21,982 bases of DNA from a bacterium (GTDB lineage Bacteria; Patescibacteriota; Minisyncoccia; Phycocordibacterales; UBA10002): assembly GCA_030649775.1 (NCBI GenBank), contig JAUSFR010000012.1, positions 1-21,982 of the forward strand, given 5' to 3'. Shown piece after piece: positions 1 to 8,615 of this stretch. The notes under the pieces were generated by a model, which saw only the letters and a list, made by a program, of their open reading frames with translations, did not search any database and was not told the DNA's origin. Position 1 is the first letter of the stretch. Each line of letters begins with the position of its first letter. The position numbers and the translations under genes were made by a program.

Positions 1-2640
1 CTCCTCGGTTTTCTGATTGTAGGGTTAATCGCACCTACCGTCTTTTTTGCTCGCCCGAAAAAAGCCGAGGCTCTTGTTTCGCTTACAGCGTGTATTGCCG
101 CAAAGGTAACGGCGGGTCTCACATCCGTAGCTAAAACAACCCCGTTAGCGTTGACGTCGGTAATGACCATATCGCCGGCAGAGGCAGAAATTGCCGCAGA
201 GGCCCCCGCGGGTAATGATTGGGTTTCTTGCTTCCTTAAAGGTCTTGCTAAAATCATCGCGAAGACACTGCTTCATACCTTCACCCAGTCCATCGTCAAC
301 TGGATTAATACCGGATTTGAAGGGTCGCCTTCGTTCGTGACCAATCCCGAAGGATTTTTAAACGATGTCGCCGACCAAACGATTGGGAGGGTTATTGAAG
401 ATATTTCACCGTTTTTATGCGCGCCCTTCAAGCTGGATATCCGTTTCTCGCTCGGGCTGAACCTCTCGCTTAACAGTAGGGATGAAATCCACTGCAGGCT
501 TTCCGATGTTATTGCGAATGTCCGTGGCGCGTACGACGGTTTCGTGGGTGGGACCATCGGGTCGGGAAATCTTTCCAACTGGATTCATATCGCAGGTACT
601 TCGCAAAATAACCCTTACGGGGCATACATCGGAACCAATAGTGTGATTAGTGCGGGTATCACCTCGGCAACGGGACAGCAGATAAAGCTCTTAGATTGGG
701 GGAAGGGCTTCAAATCATGGCGAAGTTGCGAGAAGTATGGACCGAGTATCACGGACCCAAAAACAGGGGTAACCCGCAAAGGCCCCTGCATCAAAGAAGG
801 TCCAATCAAAACTCCCGGCTCTATCATAGAAGGCCAGACAACGGGAGCCCTCGCCACTACTTTTCACGAACTGGAACTCGCCGATGAAATTGACGAGGTT
901 GTTGGCGCACTCATCAACCAACTGCTTGTGCAAGTTATGAGCGCCGGTGGAGGACTCCTCGGAGCGAGCAAAGGAGACAGTTCAAACGGCGGGTTTAGCT
1001 CCGTGGATATGCTTCTTACCAACCCCGATGCGGCCATCGCCGGTTCAAACGCGGTACCTCCAGAGGGTATAAATTGCAGTTTGCGTTATTACCCCTCTAC
1101 CGTGGAGAAACAACCAAGGGGAAGCAGGATTTATATCCCTGATGACAATACACATCTGGTCTGGACCGACAACCTCGGCGTAGGAAAGACCGTGGGAGTA
1201 ACACCAACCGAAACGCGCCCTATCGTGCCGGCAGAGTATGTGCAAGGGGGGAACTTTATTGATATCAACAAGAAGACAACACAGACATGGGAGGAGTATT
1301 TCACCGAGGTGAGGGCGGGGTGTAATAATACCTTTAGTCGCCTCGCCAAAAATGCTTCCACTGAAGGTCTGGGTTCTTTTGGCGGGGGAGGCTCGGTTAC
1401 GCCCCCGAGCACACCGCCACCAAAATCCACCCAAGGCACGAATGTGATTGAGGGTAACATCTCGCAAGGAAAATATGCCGACCAATCGTCTATCTTTTCA
1501 AATGACTCTCAACGGTTTGGGCCACAAAATCTCACCAACGGTCTTCGGTCCGGAAACGAAAACTTCGGTAGTGCATTCACCAAGCTAAGCCCCGCCCCGA
1601 AATGGTTTATCGTAGACCTTGAAACCGAAACGCAAGCGTTTTCGGGTTCCGGTACCGCTCAAAGACGACTAACTGACACCGAGATAAAAGAAATAAAAAT
1701 CTATGGAACCGAAGGGGAGTGGTATTTCCGTCCCGACCGAGACTACGGCGCGTACAACCGTGAGTATCCATTTCAGGTGTATATCACCACCACCGACCCC
1801 CGAAACTCCTCGCGAGCGCAGCTTGATAATCCCGCCAACACTACGGTAGTGCATCGCGGTTTATATTATTTAAGTCCCGAAAACGGAAAAAACGACTTGC
1901 TTCACAAAGTGACGGTCAGAACCGACGATGCGGGTTTAAAAATTGACACCGACAGATTCATCGGCTCAATTGTCCTCCCTTCTTCAACCAAAGGTCGGTA
2001 TATTTACCTGCTGGAAGATGCGCGCCGAGGCACCAATTATTTTGGCTTTGCGGAGGTAGAGGTTATAGGAAAGCAAACACGTATTGACGGTACCGATAAC
2101 ACAGGGTCACAAGTTACTGTTCCGTTTTCCTTCGCCGTTAGTCCCTCGGAACCGAGTCAGCTGGACAGCCCGACTCCGGGTTCAATTTTTGGGTGGAACG
2201 GATTGTCGTTCCTGCCGAATCAGTCGAAGGGGGGCTTACGGTTCCGAGCGGAACTGTACACCTGCGTAACCATCAATCCCTGTGTGTATAAATCCACACC
2301 AGAAGATTTTCTCAACTACTTCAACAGTCTGAACTTCAGATATACTTTGGATGGCAGAGACCTCGTAAAAAACGCCATCAACCTTCCGTCTGGCGAGGTT
2401 GGAGCAACCTACAATACCGATACAAACAACCCGAGTGGTGGAAACACGGTCGTGGTTGACCCGAGCAATCTTGCTTCCGGTGTTACCTTCGCGGATAATC
2501 TCTCCGTGAGAACGGGTAGCCCGCTTACGATATATGTCACCGGTTCAACGCGAACACTCATACCTTTCCGAATCGCGATATATGCGTTTGACGACAGAAA
2601 TGTAGTCGGGGTTGTTAGAGCTGATTTTAGACCGAAATAA
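1..2640 (+). CDS. Large exported protein with discoidin-like domain, 5' end outside window
   Basis: The reading frame is open from the first base, so the gene begins upstream; the TTG at 151 and ATG at 163 are not needed as starts. The visible part is 879 codons. Codons 1-24 form a hydrophobic segment ending ARPKKAEA, which looks like the end of a signal peptide with an A-x-A cleavage site. A conserved-looking helical region follows (about codons 60-200). A Gly/Pro/Thr-rich linker (about 460-475) leads to a beta-rich region at about 481-690. There the pattern GKYADQSS, NLTNG, WFIVDLETE, EIKEIKIYG, GRYIYLLED, FGFAEVEVIG follows the order of F5/8 type C (discoidin) carbohydrate-binding domains. 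The last ~170 residues look like another beta domain. The gene stops 4 bases before the VirB6-like start, so co-transcription is likely. I infer a surface or secretion-associated adhesin-like role; no enzyme motif is seen. Confidence 0.8.
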   Translation, partial: LLGFLIVGLIAPTVFFARPKKAEALVSLTACIAAKVTAGLTSVAKTTPLALTSVMTISPAEAEIAAEAPAGNDWVSCFLKGLAKIIAKTLLHTFTQSIVNWINTGFEGSPSFVTNPEGFLNDVADQTIGRVIEDISPFLCAPFKLDIRFSLGLNLSLNSRDEIHCRLSDVIANVRGAYDGFVGGTIGSGNLSNWIHIAGTSQNNPYGAYIGTNSVISAGITSATGQQIKLLDWGKGFKSWRSCEKYGPSITDPKTGVTRKGPCIKEGPIKTPGSIIEGQTTGALATTFHELELADEIDEVVGALINQLLVQVMSAGGGLLGASKGDSSNGGFSSVDMLLTNPDAAIAGSNAVPPEGINCSLRYYPSTVEKQPRGSRIYIPDDNTHLVWTDNLGVGKTVGVTPTETRPIVPAEYVQGGNFIDINKKTTQTWEEYFTEVRAGCNNTFSRLAKNASTEGLGSFGGGGSVTPPSTPPPKSTQGTNVIEGNISQGKYADQSSIFSNDSQRFGPQNLTNGLRSGNENFGSAFTKLSPAPKWFIVDLETETQAFSGSGTAQRRLTDTEIKEIKIYGTEGEWYFRPDRDYGAYNREYPFQVYITTTDPRNSSRAQLDNPANTTVVHRGLYYLSPENGKNDLLHKVTVRTDDAGLKIDTDRFIGSIVLPSSTKGRYIYLLEDARRGTNYFGFAEVEVIGKQTRIDGTDNTGSQVTVPFSFAVSPSEPSQLDSPTPGSIFGWNGLSFLPNQSKGGLRFRAELYTCVTINPCVYKSTPEDFLNYFNSLNFRYTLDGRDLVKNAINLPSGEVGATYNTDTNNPSGGNTVVVDPSNLASGVTFADNLSVRTGSPLTIYVTGSTRTLIPFRIAIYAFDDRNVVGVVRADFRPK

Positions 2641-2644
2641 AAAC

Positions 2645-5600
2645 ATGAACTTTCTTTCGCGTACAACATTCTCTAAGTTCATCAGCCTCGTCGCGGGGGT
2701 GCTTAGCGTGGTCTTTACTTTGCTTATCGTGGGACCGGTGTTTTTGAATGCACAAAACGTGCCCACCCCTGCCGACGAGGGGAGCGATGAAGAAATAATA
2801 AATGAAGGCAATTACAATCCACCGGTTTATCAACCTGACTTTATCGGCCCTACGCAACCGGGACAAAACCCATCACGGGATGAACAGGCGGCTGGCGCGG
2901 CAAAGGCAGCGGCAAATCAACAGCAAACCCCCAACGTCAATAAAGTTGACCTTGATTGCGGTCTAGGGTGGGTAACGGCAGGAGGGAGCCTCACCGGTTG
3001 TGTCGCGTGGACAATGGAAAAGGCTATGTGGCTTTCCGCTCGTACCCTTTGGATGGCAGGGGTACTCTTCAATATCACCTTGGACTACACACTGAACCTC
3101 AACAGTCTACTTGAGAAACTCCCCATTGTGGATATTGGTTGGAAAGTTTTGCGCGACCTTGCGAACATTGTCTTTATCTTTATCGCGCTGTGGGCGGGTA
3201 TCTCCATTACGCTCGGCATCGGGGACGACGGCAAGAAAGCGTGGGGGCTTTTGGCGCAGATGGTGCTCGTGGCGCTTTTCATTAACTTCAGCCTATTTAT
3301 TGCAAAAGCAGTGGTGGATGCGTCAAATGTTGCCTCGCTACATTTCTATTCGCTCATTGTGGAACCGGGGCACTCAAAAGATTACGACAAAGGTCTCTCG
3401 GAGGCATTTATGTATGGCCTCAAGCTCTCCACGCTCTACAACAGCAAGGCGCTCGCTAGTGGAGGGGTGTCAAATAACAACTACATCCAGAGTGCTGGCA
3501 ATTCGGGAACGGGAGCAAAGGGAGGGCTTTCGTTCACCAATATCATTCTCATCGGCTTTTTCGGCTCGCTTTTCATCATTGTAACCGCATGGGTGTTCTT
3601 CGCCGGAGCTATTATGTTTATGTATCGCGCGATTACCCTCATCTTCCTGATGATGCTCTCTCCTCTCGCATTCGTGGGGCTCATTCTGCCGGGGGCGAGC
3701 GGGATGGCGCACGCATGGTGGAGTAAGCTGTGGAGCCAAGCGTTTTTTGCTCCACTCTATCTCGCCCTCGCGTATATCGTGGTAAAAACCATCAACACGG
3801 AGGGGTTTGCGGGAGCGCTCGTCAACAGCGCCTCGGGAAGCGGATTTGCCGCGGCCATTACCGGTGACGGACCGGCTACCGTCGCGGTTGTATTCAACTT
3901 TATAATGCTCATCGGCCTTATGGTCGGCTGTCTTGTCGTTGCCCAGTCGCTCGGCGCGAAGGGAAGCGAGATGGCCATGGCCGGGTTTGAGAAGATAAAG
4001 AATGGCACCACCAGTCTCGTCGGGCGTACGGCCGTTCGTGGATTGCACTTTTCAGAAGATGGTACCTTTGCTAAAACGGGGGCTCGATGGAAAGGTTTTG
4101 GACAAAGCATTCAGCAGGGTGGGGGGTTTGCCGCAAAGGCAGGTCGCCTTCTCCAACTGGATCATGTGGTTGGGGGACTTGGGAAAGGGATGTCAAAACT
4201 TGCCGGAAAAGAGTTGGGGGTTCGCAAATTAAATGAGGTGTTTGAGAAATCCCGCCTAGGGCAAACCACTTTCGGCAAGTTCACGCGTGAACAGACAACG
4301 GAGCGACTTAGCCATGCTACCTTTGGTGGGGAGAAATCAGCTGAAACAGCGTACGAAGAGGACGAGCATATGCTCTCTCGCCGACGTGATATTGAGTGGG
4401 GGGCGCAGGCAATAACAAGCGCCAATGGACTGCGTCCGCTTCGTGAAGAAGAACGAAAGAAGCAGGAAGCGAAACTCCACGCGGAAGAAGAGTTGAATAA
4501 AGCCGAACAGGCATACGACAAGGCAAAAACAACTCCGGGAGTTACCCCTGAAGTTCTCGCCACGCTTAAAAATAATGTCATAAACGCACGAGGTAACCTT
4601 TCGGTGGCAACCACTGGACTTAACAAATGGTCCGAACAGAACAGCGCCGAAATTAAAAAATTCACGGGTGCGATTTCAAAGGCTCTCGCGCAGATGTCAA
4701 CCGAAGGGTTTCTCAATCAGCAAAAGAGTTTCTTTACCAAGCCTGAAGTTATGGATATCGCCGTGCTCGGTGCCGACAAGTACAACGCGCTGATGAAGAG
4801 CGAGCACTTTACCGAGGTGGAAAAACACGAATATACCGAGGCTCGGGTGAAACGTGTGCATGACGTTGCCCATCGCGGAGAAGAACGCACACAGTGGTAC
4901 AACGAAGCATGGCCGAGATATCAGCGGTCTCTTGAAGAATTTGAGAAAATCGTCAAAGAGAAAATTGACCCAAAGAGTACGAGTAAGAGTGGCTTATCCC
5001 TTCCACAGATACAAGTGGAAATTGCCGCAACGCAACAAGCGCTCAAAGAGGAAGCTGCAAAAAAACCCGAGGATGGCCGAAACACTGCAAAGATTGACGA
5101 TTTGACTCATGAATTGACCAGACTCAACACGGAACAAGCTGAAGCGCAACAAGCAAAAACAAAACTTATCGAGAAGGGAGTCGCATCAGGGGAACTAGAA
5201 GTACCAAAAGCACCCAAACAACCGGGATGGGAAGACGCGGACGACGTCCGAAAGGCTATGAGGAATATGCGTAGTACCGAAGAAGTGGTGAACTGGTACC
5301 GACACGCTCGACCTGTGCTCAACTTTGAACTTGTGGAGCAAACACTAATGCAAGGACTGCTCGATAAGGTTCGTGACAGCACGGAGGTAGATTCCGAATT
5401 CAAGGAGCAATGGCGGGTTGATAAGCGTGGTTATGTTCGTGACGCAGGGTGGGCGGTAGCCGGAATGGACGCGGTAAAGATGCAAAAGATGCACGAAGTG
5501 ATTGGCCCAGCGGTGGACGGATTCTTACAAACTATCAGCAAGCAGATGCAGGAAGTCGGGGACAAACAGTATCTTGAAGAATTTGACAAAAAAACCATTA

Positions 5601-6259
5601 AAGGGAGTGACGGAAAAGACTACAGCGCCGAAGAATTGCTGACGAAAGTAACCGACGAGTATAACAGCAAGGTTAGTGAGAAAGAGAAAATAACCGACAC
5701 AGTCCCCCTGGAGGAGCGAAAACTCCGCAATCGCGCCGGTTACGCGCAGTACGATAAAGTCTCGCAAAACCTTGCCAACAACGAGTTCACCAAAATGCCG
5801 GGTATCTTGCGCGGTCTTTATATCGTGATGAAGAAACTTGATGAGGCGACTCTCGCACCCTATAGCGACCGCGACCTTGATGTCAAGATACCGATGCTCG
5901 AGTTCTTCCTCAAGGAATACCTGCGGGATGTTCAGGGAAAACAAAAGATGAGCAAGGAAAATGCTCAAATCTGGACGTATTTTGTGAACAAGGGAGGTAC
6001 GCAGTTCATACCGTTTGGAAATCTCTCCGGTGAAAATGCCAAGCTAATGAACCTCATTGCTTCGCAAATAGGGCGAGATGACCCACGTTCACTTAGTGCC
6101 GGAGATTTCGGTCGTATGTCCAACGAATGGGAACGGGCAAAGGGTATGGGGATTTACAACTCCTACCGTACGGCTACCGGGTTAGAGCCACTTGATGTGG
6201 AAGACGAAACCAATCTTGAGGCACTCGGTATCAAAAATCGTCGCAGTAAAAAACCGTAG
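2645..6259 (+). CDS. VirB6/TrbL-like type IV secretion membrane protein with long hydrophilic C-terminal half
   Basis: The protein has 1204 aa from ATG 2645. A TTG at 2612 is in frame but overlaps the upstream gene, and ATG 2645 is followed directly by a signal-anchor-like segment (residues 13-35). Hydrophobic segments lie at about 128-150, 165-195 and 200-225, then a dense group at 296-390 and a last one at 412-440. This is the polytopic layout of VirB6/TrbL channel proteins. From about residue 450 to the end (~750 residues) the protein is hydrophilic, Lys/Glu/Gln-rich and helical, with likely coiled coils, for example around 610-700 and 780-880. Classical VirB6 proteins are about 300 aa, so the tail is a large addition; long VirB6 forms are known in other lineages. 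It is 4 bases downstream of the discoidin-like gene. The VirB6 assignment rests on topology and on the VirB4/PrgI/pilin neighbours, not on a diagnostic motif. Confidence 0.75.
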   Translation: MNFLSRTTFSKFISLVAGVLSVVFTLLIVGPVFLNAQNVPTPADEGSDEEIINEGNYNPPVYQPDFIGPTQPGQNPSRDEQAAGAAKAAANQQQTPNVNKVDLDCGLGWVTAGGSLTGCVAWTMEKAMWLSARTLWMAGVLFNITLDYTLNLNSLLEKLPIVDIGWKVLRDLANIVFIFIALWAGISITLGIGDDGKKAWGLLAQMVLVALFINFSLFIAKAVVDASNVASLHFYSLIVEPGHSKDYDKGLSEAFMYGLKLSTLYNSKALASGGVSNNNYIQSAGNSGTGAKGGLSFTNIILIGFFGSLFIIVTAWVFFAGAIMFMYRAITLIFLMMLSPLAFVGLILPGASGMAHAWWSKLWSQAFFAPLYLALAYIVVKTINTEGFAGALVNSASGSGFAAAITGDGPATVAVVFNFIMLIGLMVGCLVVAQSLGAKGSEMAMAGFEKIKNGTTSLVGRTAVRGLHFSEDGTFAKTGARWKGFGQSIQQGGGFAAKAGRLLQLDHVVGGLGKGMSKLAGKELGVRKLNEVFEKSRLGQTTFGKFTREQTTERLSHATFGGEKSAETAYEEDEHMLSRRRDIEWGAQAITSANGLRPLREEERKKQEAKLHAEEELNKAEQAYDKAKTTPGVTPEVLATLKNNVINARGNLSVATTGLNKWSEQNSAEIKKFTGAISKALAQMSTEGFLNQQKSFFTKPEVMDIAVLGADKYNALMKSEHFTEVEKHEYTEARVKRVHDVAHRGEERTQWYNEAWPRYQRSLEEFEKIVKEKIDPKSTSKSGLSLPQIQVEIAATQQALKEEAAKKPEDGRNTAKIDDLTHELTRLNTEQAEAQQAKTKLIEKGVASGELEVPKAPKQPGWEDADDVRKAMRNMRSTEEVVNWYRHARPVLNFELVEQTLMQGLLDKVRDSTEVDSEFKEQWRVDKRGYVRDAGWAVAGMDAVKMQKMHEVIGPAVDGFLQTISKQMQEVGDKQYLEEFDKKTIKGSDGKDYSAEELLTKVTDEYNSKVSEKEKITDTVPLEERKLRNRAGYAQYDKVSQNLANNEFTKMPGILRGLYIVMKKLDEATLAPYSDRDLDVKIPMLEFFLKEYLRDVQGKQKMSKENAQIWTYFVNKGGTQFIPFGNLSGENAKLMNLIASQIGRDDPRSLSAGDFGRMSNEWERAKGMGIYNSYRTATGLEPLDVEDETNLEALGIKNRRSKKP

Positions 6260-6271
6260 CAAATAGCTATT

Positions 6272-8038
6272 ATGAATATTCACGAAACAAGAGAACAACT
6301 GGCGCTATGGACGGCCAACCTGCCTGATTCCGTCCAAAGCAAACTCTTGGATATCAAGCTTGATATCCCGGTTATGCTTGGAAGTATCTGCGACACGCAA
6401 GAGTTCGTGATATATGAAACCGGGGGCATCTATGAGGGGGTGTGGAAAATATTCACTGGTGAAGACTCACCGAGCAACTTTGTGGCGTTTATAGAAAAAG
6501 ACGAGCGGATTGAGGAAGACAACCGGCCGAAGATTGCTACCCTTGCGTATGAAATCCAGACAAAGCTCTTTGACCCCGTGCTTCCGATACTGAAACAGGC
6601 GGGATTGCCGGTTAAAGAGGGAAGGGTGGCACAGCCGCCAAAGCAAAAGCTCGAAGTACTAAGCTCGAAGCTCGAAGAAGGGGTGCCGTCACCGTATGCG
6701 CAGGAAACCCAGATTCAAGATTCAAGATTCAAGATTCAAGAAAATAAAATCCCTCCCGCTTCCGAAAGCGGACTCCCTTTAGGAAAGGGAGAATCGGTCC
6801 AACCACCGCTTGAAGATAAGAACGTGCGAGCGTTGCTCAAAATTGCGTCGGGGACAAACTACAGTGAAGAACAACTTAAGGAGGCGTTTCTGGAGCTTCC
6901 GCAAGGGCTCCGCCAGTCACTGTCTTCGGTGGATACGGCAAACGCGATACAGGCCATCGCCAAAAAATACTTCCTGCACGTAGACCAAATGGCCTCTCTC
7001 GCGAGCGAAACAGGTTTGATACTTCTGGGACTCACACATCCGGGAGCCTTCATCGGAAATCTTGCCACACGTCTTCGCCTTCCAGAGGAAAAAACAAAAG
7101 AAATCGCGCGAGATATCAGCGCGCAGATTCTGGTGAAAGTGCGAGAAGCGCTTCGGGGACTGCATGAGAATGCAGAAAGCTCGAAGCTCGAAGCTCGAAG
7201 CTCGAAAAATGAAGCGGAAAAAAGTCAAACCACAAATCAAAAAACTACCGAACCTCTCCAAAGAATTGAGGTGATGCCACGGTCACAGAATGAAGTAGCC
7301 CGCCCACCTTTGCAAAGCCAAAGTTCTGTTGGGCAGGGAAGCGGGAAGTATGAAGTACGAAAGGAAGCACAACCCCAAAAGACGCCCTCATTTGTTACGG
7401 AGGATACCGCCACCGGCTCCTCTCTCGAACAAGAAGCTAAAAGCTATCAGCCCGTCCGAACGGATGCTCATCCGGGCGGGCTAAAAGCTAGTCTGCAGAC
7501 TCCGTACACTACTGGCGCGAAATGGAATACGGGTGACAACATTTTAAACAGACAGGCTACGCAAAAAACGGAGTCACTAAGTCGCGATGAAGTGCTGAAG
7601 GGTATTGAGAACCCTATAGGAATCACCAATAATCAAGAAACAATAACCACCAAAAGACCAGAAGGGGTGCGGGAGAATGTGGGACCCACGGGATGGAAAC
7701 CGGCCACCGCAGACGGTGGAAAATTCCAAATCACAAGCACCAAATCCCAAACAAATTCCAACGCACAAATCCCAAACACGAAAACTACTCAAAGAGTACC
7801 TATTCCGCAAAAGCCGGTACTGCCTCTCTCTCCCGTGATACCGAAAGCCCCCGCTCCCGCTACTCCCGCGGAAAAAGCGCGCCCGCAAAGTGAATCGGCT
7901 ACACCACCGATTGTTCTCGCGGAGAAAAAGAGCGAGGGGGAGATGGATTTCCTTGACCAAAAGCTCCAAGCGCCCATGGCGATGCCGAGAACGGAGAAGC
8001 GGTACACGACCGACCCGTACCGCGAACCCCTGCAATAA
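6272..8038 (+). CDS. Unrecognised cytoplasmic protein with two globular regions and repeat-derived linkers
   Basis: The protein has 588 aa from ATG 6272, 12 bases after the VirB6-like stop. I do not recognise a named family. No signal peptide or membrane segment is seen. Two parts look folded: residues 1-115 (alpha/beta, e.g. EFVIYETGGIYEGVWKIF) and about 170-300, a helical region (LLKIASGTNYSEEQL to ARDISAQILVKVREALRG). The remainder (about 120-165 and 300-570) is Pro/Ser/Thr/Gln/Lys-rich and poorly constrained. At DNA level it is built largely from 7-bp tandem arrays and perfect hairpins, listed separately. Translation stays open through every array, so they are tolerated insertions in disordered linkers. 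Position between VirB6-like and PrgI genes suggests a role in the secretion complex, but this is inference. The stop TAA directly abuts the left terminus of a family A hairpin element. Confidence 0.75.
   Translation: MNIHETREQLALWTANLPDSVQSKLLDIKLDIPVMLGSICDTQEFVIYETGGIYEGVWKIFTGEDSPSNFVAFIEKDERIEEDNRPKIATLAYEIQTKLFDPVLPILKQAGLPVKEGRVAQPPKQKLEVLSSKLEEGVPSPYAQETQIQDSRFKIQENKIPPASESGLPLGKGESVQPPLEDKNVRALLKIASGTNYSEEQLKEAFLELPQGLRQSLSSVDTANAIQAIAKKYFLHVDQMASLASETGLILLGLTHPGAFIGNLATRLRLPEEKTKEIARDISAQILVKVREALRGLHENAESSKLEARSSKNEAEKSQTTNQKTTEPLQRIEVMPRSQNEVARPPLQSQSSVGQGSGKYEVRKEAQPQKTPSFVTEDTATGSSLEQEAKSYQPVRTDAHPGGLKASLQTPYTTGAKWNTGDNILNRQATQKTESLSRDEVLKGIENPIGITNNQETITTKRPEGVRENVGPTGWKPATADGGKFQITSTKSQTNSNAQIPNTKTTQRVPIPQKPVLPLSPVIPKAPAPATPAEKARPQSESATPPIVLAEKKSEGEMDFLDQKLQAPMAMPRTEKRYTTDPYREPLQ
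6647..6681. repeat. In-gene heptad array, AAGCTCG type
   Basis: Five consecutive 7-bp units lie inside the 6272-8038 gene: AAGCTCG, AAGTACT, AAGCTCG, AAGCTCG, AAGAAGG. The array codes for a KLEVLSSKLEE-like stretch in a linker. The same unit recurs at 7177-7206. Confidence 0.8.
6711..6740. repeat. In-gene perfect heptad array, AGATTCA type
   Basis: Just over four exact copies of AGATTCA run head to tail. Because 7 is not a multiple of 3, three units encode seven residues, giving the peptide QDSRFKIQ. It is immediately followed by two hairpins (6756-6791). Confidence 0.85.
6756..6791. repeat. Two adjacent perfect hairpins inside a coding region
   Basis: The first hairpin is CCGCTT / AAGCGG with loop CCGA (6756-6771). 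The second is CTCCCTTT / AAAGGGAG with loop AGG (6773-6791). Both are within the linker of the 6272-8038 gene, directly after the AGATTCA array, and resemble an inserted palindromic element translated in frame. Confidence 0.7.
7177..7206. repeat. In-gene perfect heptad array, AAGCTCG type
   Basis: Four exact copies of AAGCTCG plus AA, encoding SSKLEARSSK-like residues at the end of the second globular region. It is the same unit as at 6647-6681 and is related to the arms of element C (8567-9099). Confidence 0.85.
7339..7366. repeat. In-gene degenerate heptad array, AAGNNNG type
   Basis: Units AAGCGGG, AAGTATG, AAGTACG, then AAAGGAA occur at 7-bp spacing in the linker of the 6272-8038 gene. 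Degenerate but in register. Confidence 0.6.
7434..7491. repeat. In-gene heptad-flanked GC-rich hairpin
   Basis: AAGCTAA and AAGCTAT units precede a nine-pair stem GCCCGTCCG (7450-7458) with CGGGCGGGC (7473-7481), one pair being G-T. The right side continues TAAAAGCTAG, which mirrors the left arm. This looks like a miniature version of the intergenic inverted arrays, inserted in frame. Confidence 0.65.
7704..7786. repeat. In-gene hairpin followed by AAATCCC-type heptad array
   Basis: A six-pair hairpin CCACCG / CGGTGG with loop CAGA occupies 7704-7719. It is followed to about 7786 by degenerate 7-bp units such as AAATTCC, AAATCAC, AAGCACC, AAATCCC, with one 11-bp slip. The encoded peptide is Ser/Thr/Asn/Gln/Lys-rich and has no apparent fold. 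Confidence 0.65.
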
Positions 8039-8152
8039 CAGATACCAATCTGCAAATGAATACCAACCTACAAATACCTACTAATATGCAGATTCGTATT
8101 CTAATTTGCAGGTATTAGCATATTGGTATGGATTAGTTATCATTGGTATCTG
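8039..8152. repeat. Family A inverted-repeat element, empty copy
   Basis: A 114-bp spacer element bounded by perfect 11-bp inverted termini CAGATACCAAT (8039-8049) and ATTGGTATCTG (8142-8152). The arms are imperfectly complementary over roughly 45 bases, with a mostly 7-bp periodic word structure. Bases 8036-8077 are identical (42 of 42) to 9751-9792 in the loaded copy. It still contains the ATG and first seven codons of the GxxExxY gene but then reads to a stop after 20 codons. It starts immediately after the stop TAA of the upstream gene and ends 3 bases before the PrgI-family ATG. Confidence 0.85.
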
Positions 8153-8155
8153 TAT

Positions 8156-8566
8156 ATGCGCTTCCAAGTTCCACAATTCATCAACGTAGAGGATAAAATC
8201 CTCGGGCCGTTCAGCATCAAACAATTCGTGTACCTCGTGGGCGGAGCGGGAATGGTGTATATCGCCTTCCATTTTTTGCCGTGGTATCTCTCTATCCTCA
8301 TTATCGTACCGGTCGCGGGGTTTACGCTCGCGCTCGCGTTCCTAAAGCCAAACGGCAAGCCCTTCATCTTTATGGTGCAAGCCGCGATACAGTACGCGCT
8401 TTCGAGCCGTCTGTACCTCTGGAAGCGTGTTCCCAAAAAGATGACCGCGGAAAGCGCGGTAAAGGAGCTTACTCCAAACGCGGGAATACCCTCGCTCTCG
8501 GACAGCAAACTCAAAGACCTCACGTGGGCGCTGGATATCAATCAAAACGTAAAAAGAAGAAAGTAA
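8156..8566 (+). CDS. PrgI-family type IV secretion membrane protein
   Basis: The protein has 136 aa from ATG 8156. A TTG at 8123 is in frame, but it lies in the family A hairpin, so ATG is preferred. The N-terminus MRFQVPQFINVEDKILGPFS, then two adjacent membrane segments (about 22-42 and 43-64), then LKPNGKPF and a basic tail, is the pattern of the PrgI family (PF12666). This family sits upstream of VirB4 in Gram-positive and CPR-type secretion loci and is thought to take the place of VirB3. There is no Shine-Dalgarno motif; the upstream sequence is the right arm of element A. Family recognition is from memory of the pattern, not a search. Confidence 0.8.
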   Translation: MRFQVPQFINVEDKILGPFSIKQFVYLVGGAGMVYIAFHFLPWYLSILIIVPVAGFTLALAFLKPNGKPFIFMVQAAIQYALSSRLYLWKRVPKKMTAESAVKELTPNAGIPSLSDSKLKDLTWALDINQNVKRRK

Positions 8567-8615
8567 GTCAAAAGCTAGAAGCTCTAAGATCGAAGAACTA
8601 TAAAGGAACAAAAAA

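Noticed and set aside
3470..4048. Long minus-strand open frame opposite the VirB6-like gene
   Set aside because: Low-complexity, charged translation with no motif; it lies wholly opposite a well-supported membrane protein. The same holds for the minus-strand frames at 9124-9744 and 10260-10859.
6711..7206. Tandem repeats as a possible CRISPR array
   Set aside because: Units are 7 bp and contiguous, with no unique spacers and no cas genes.
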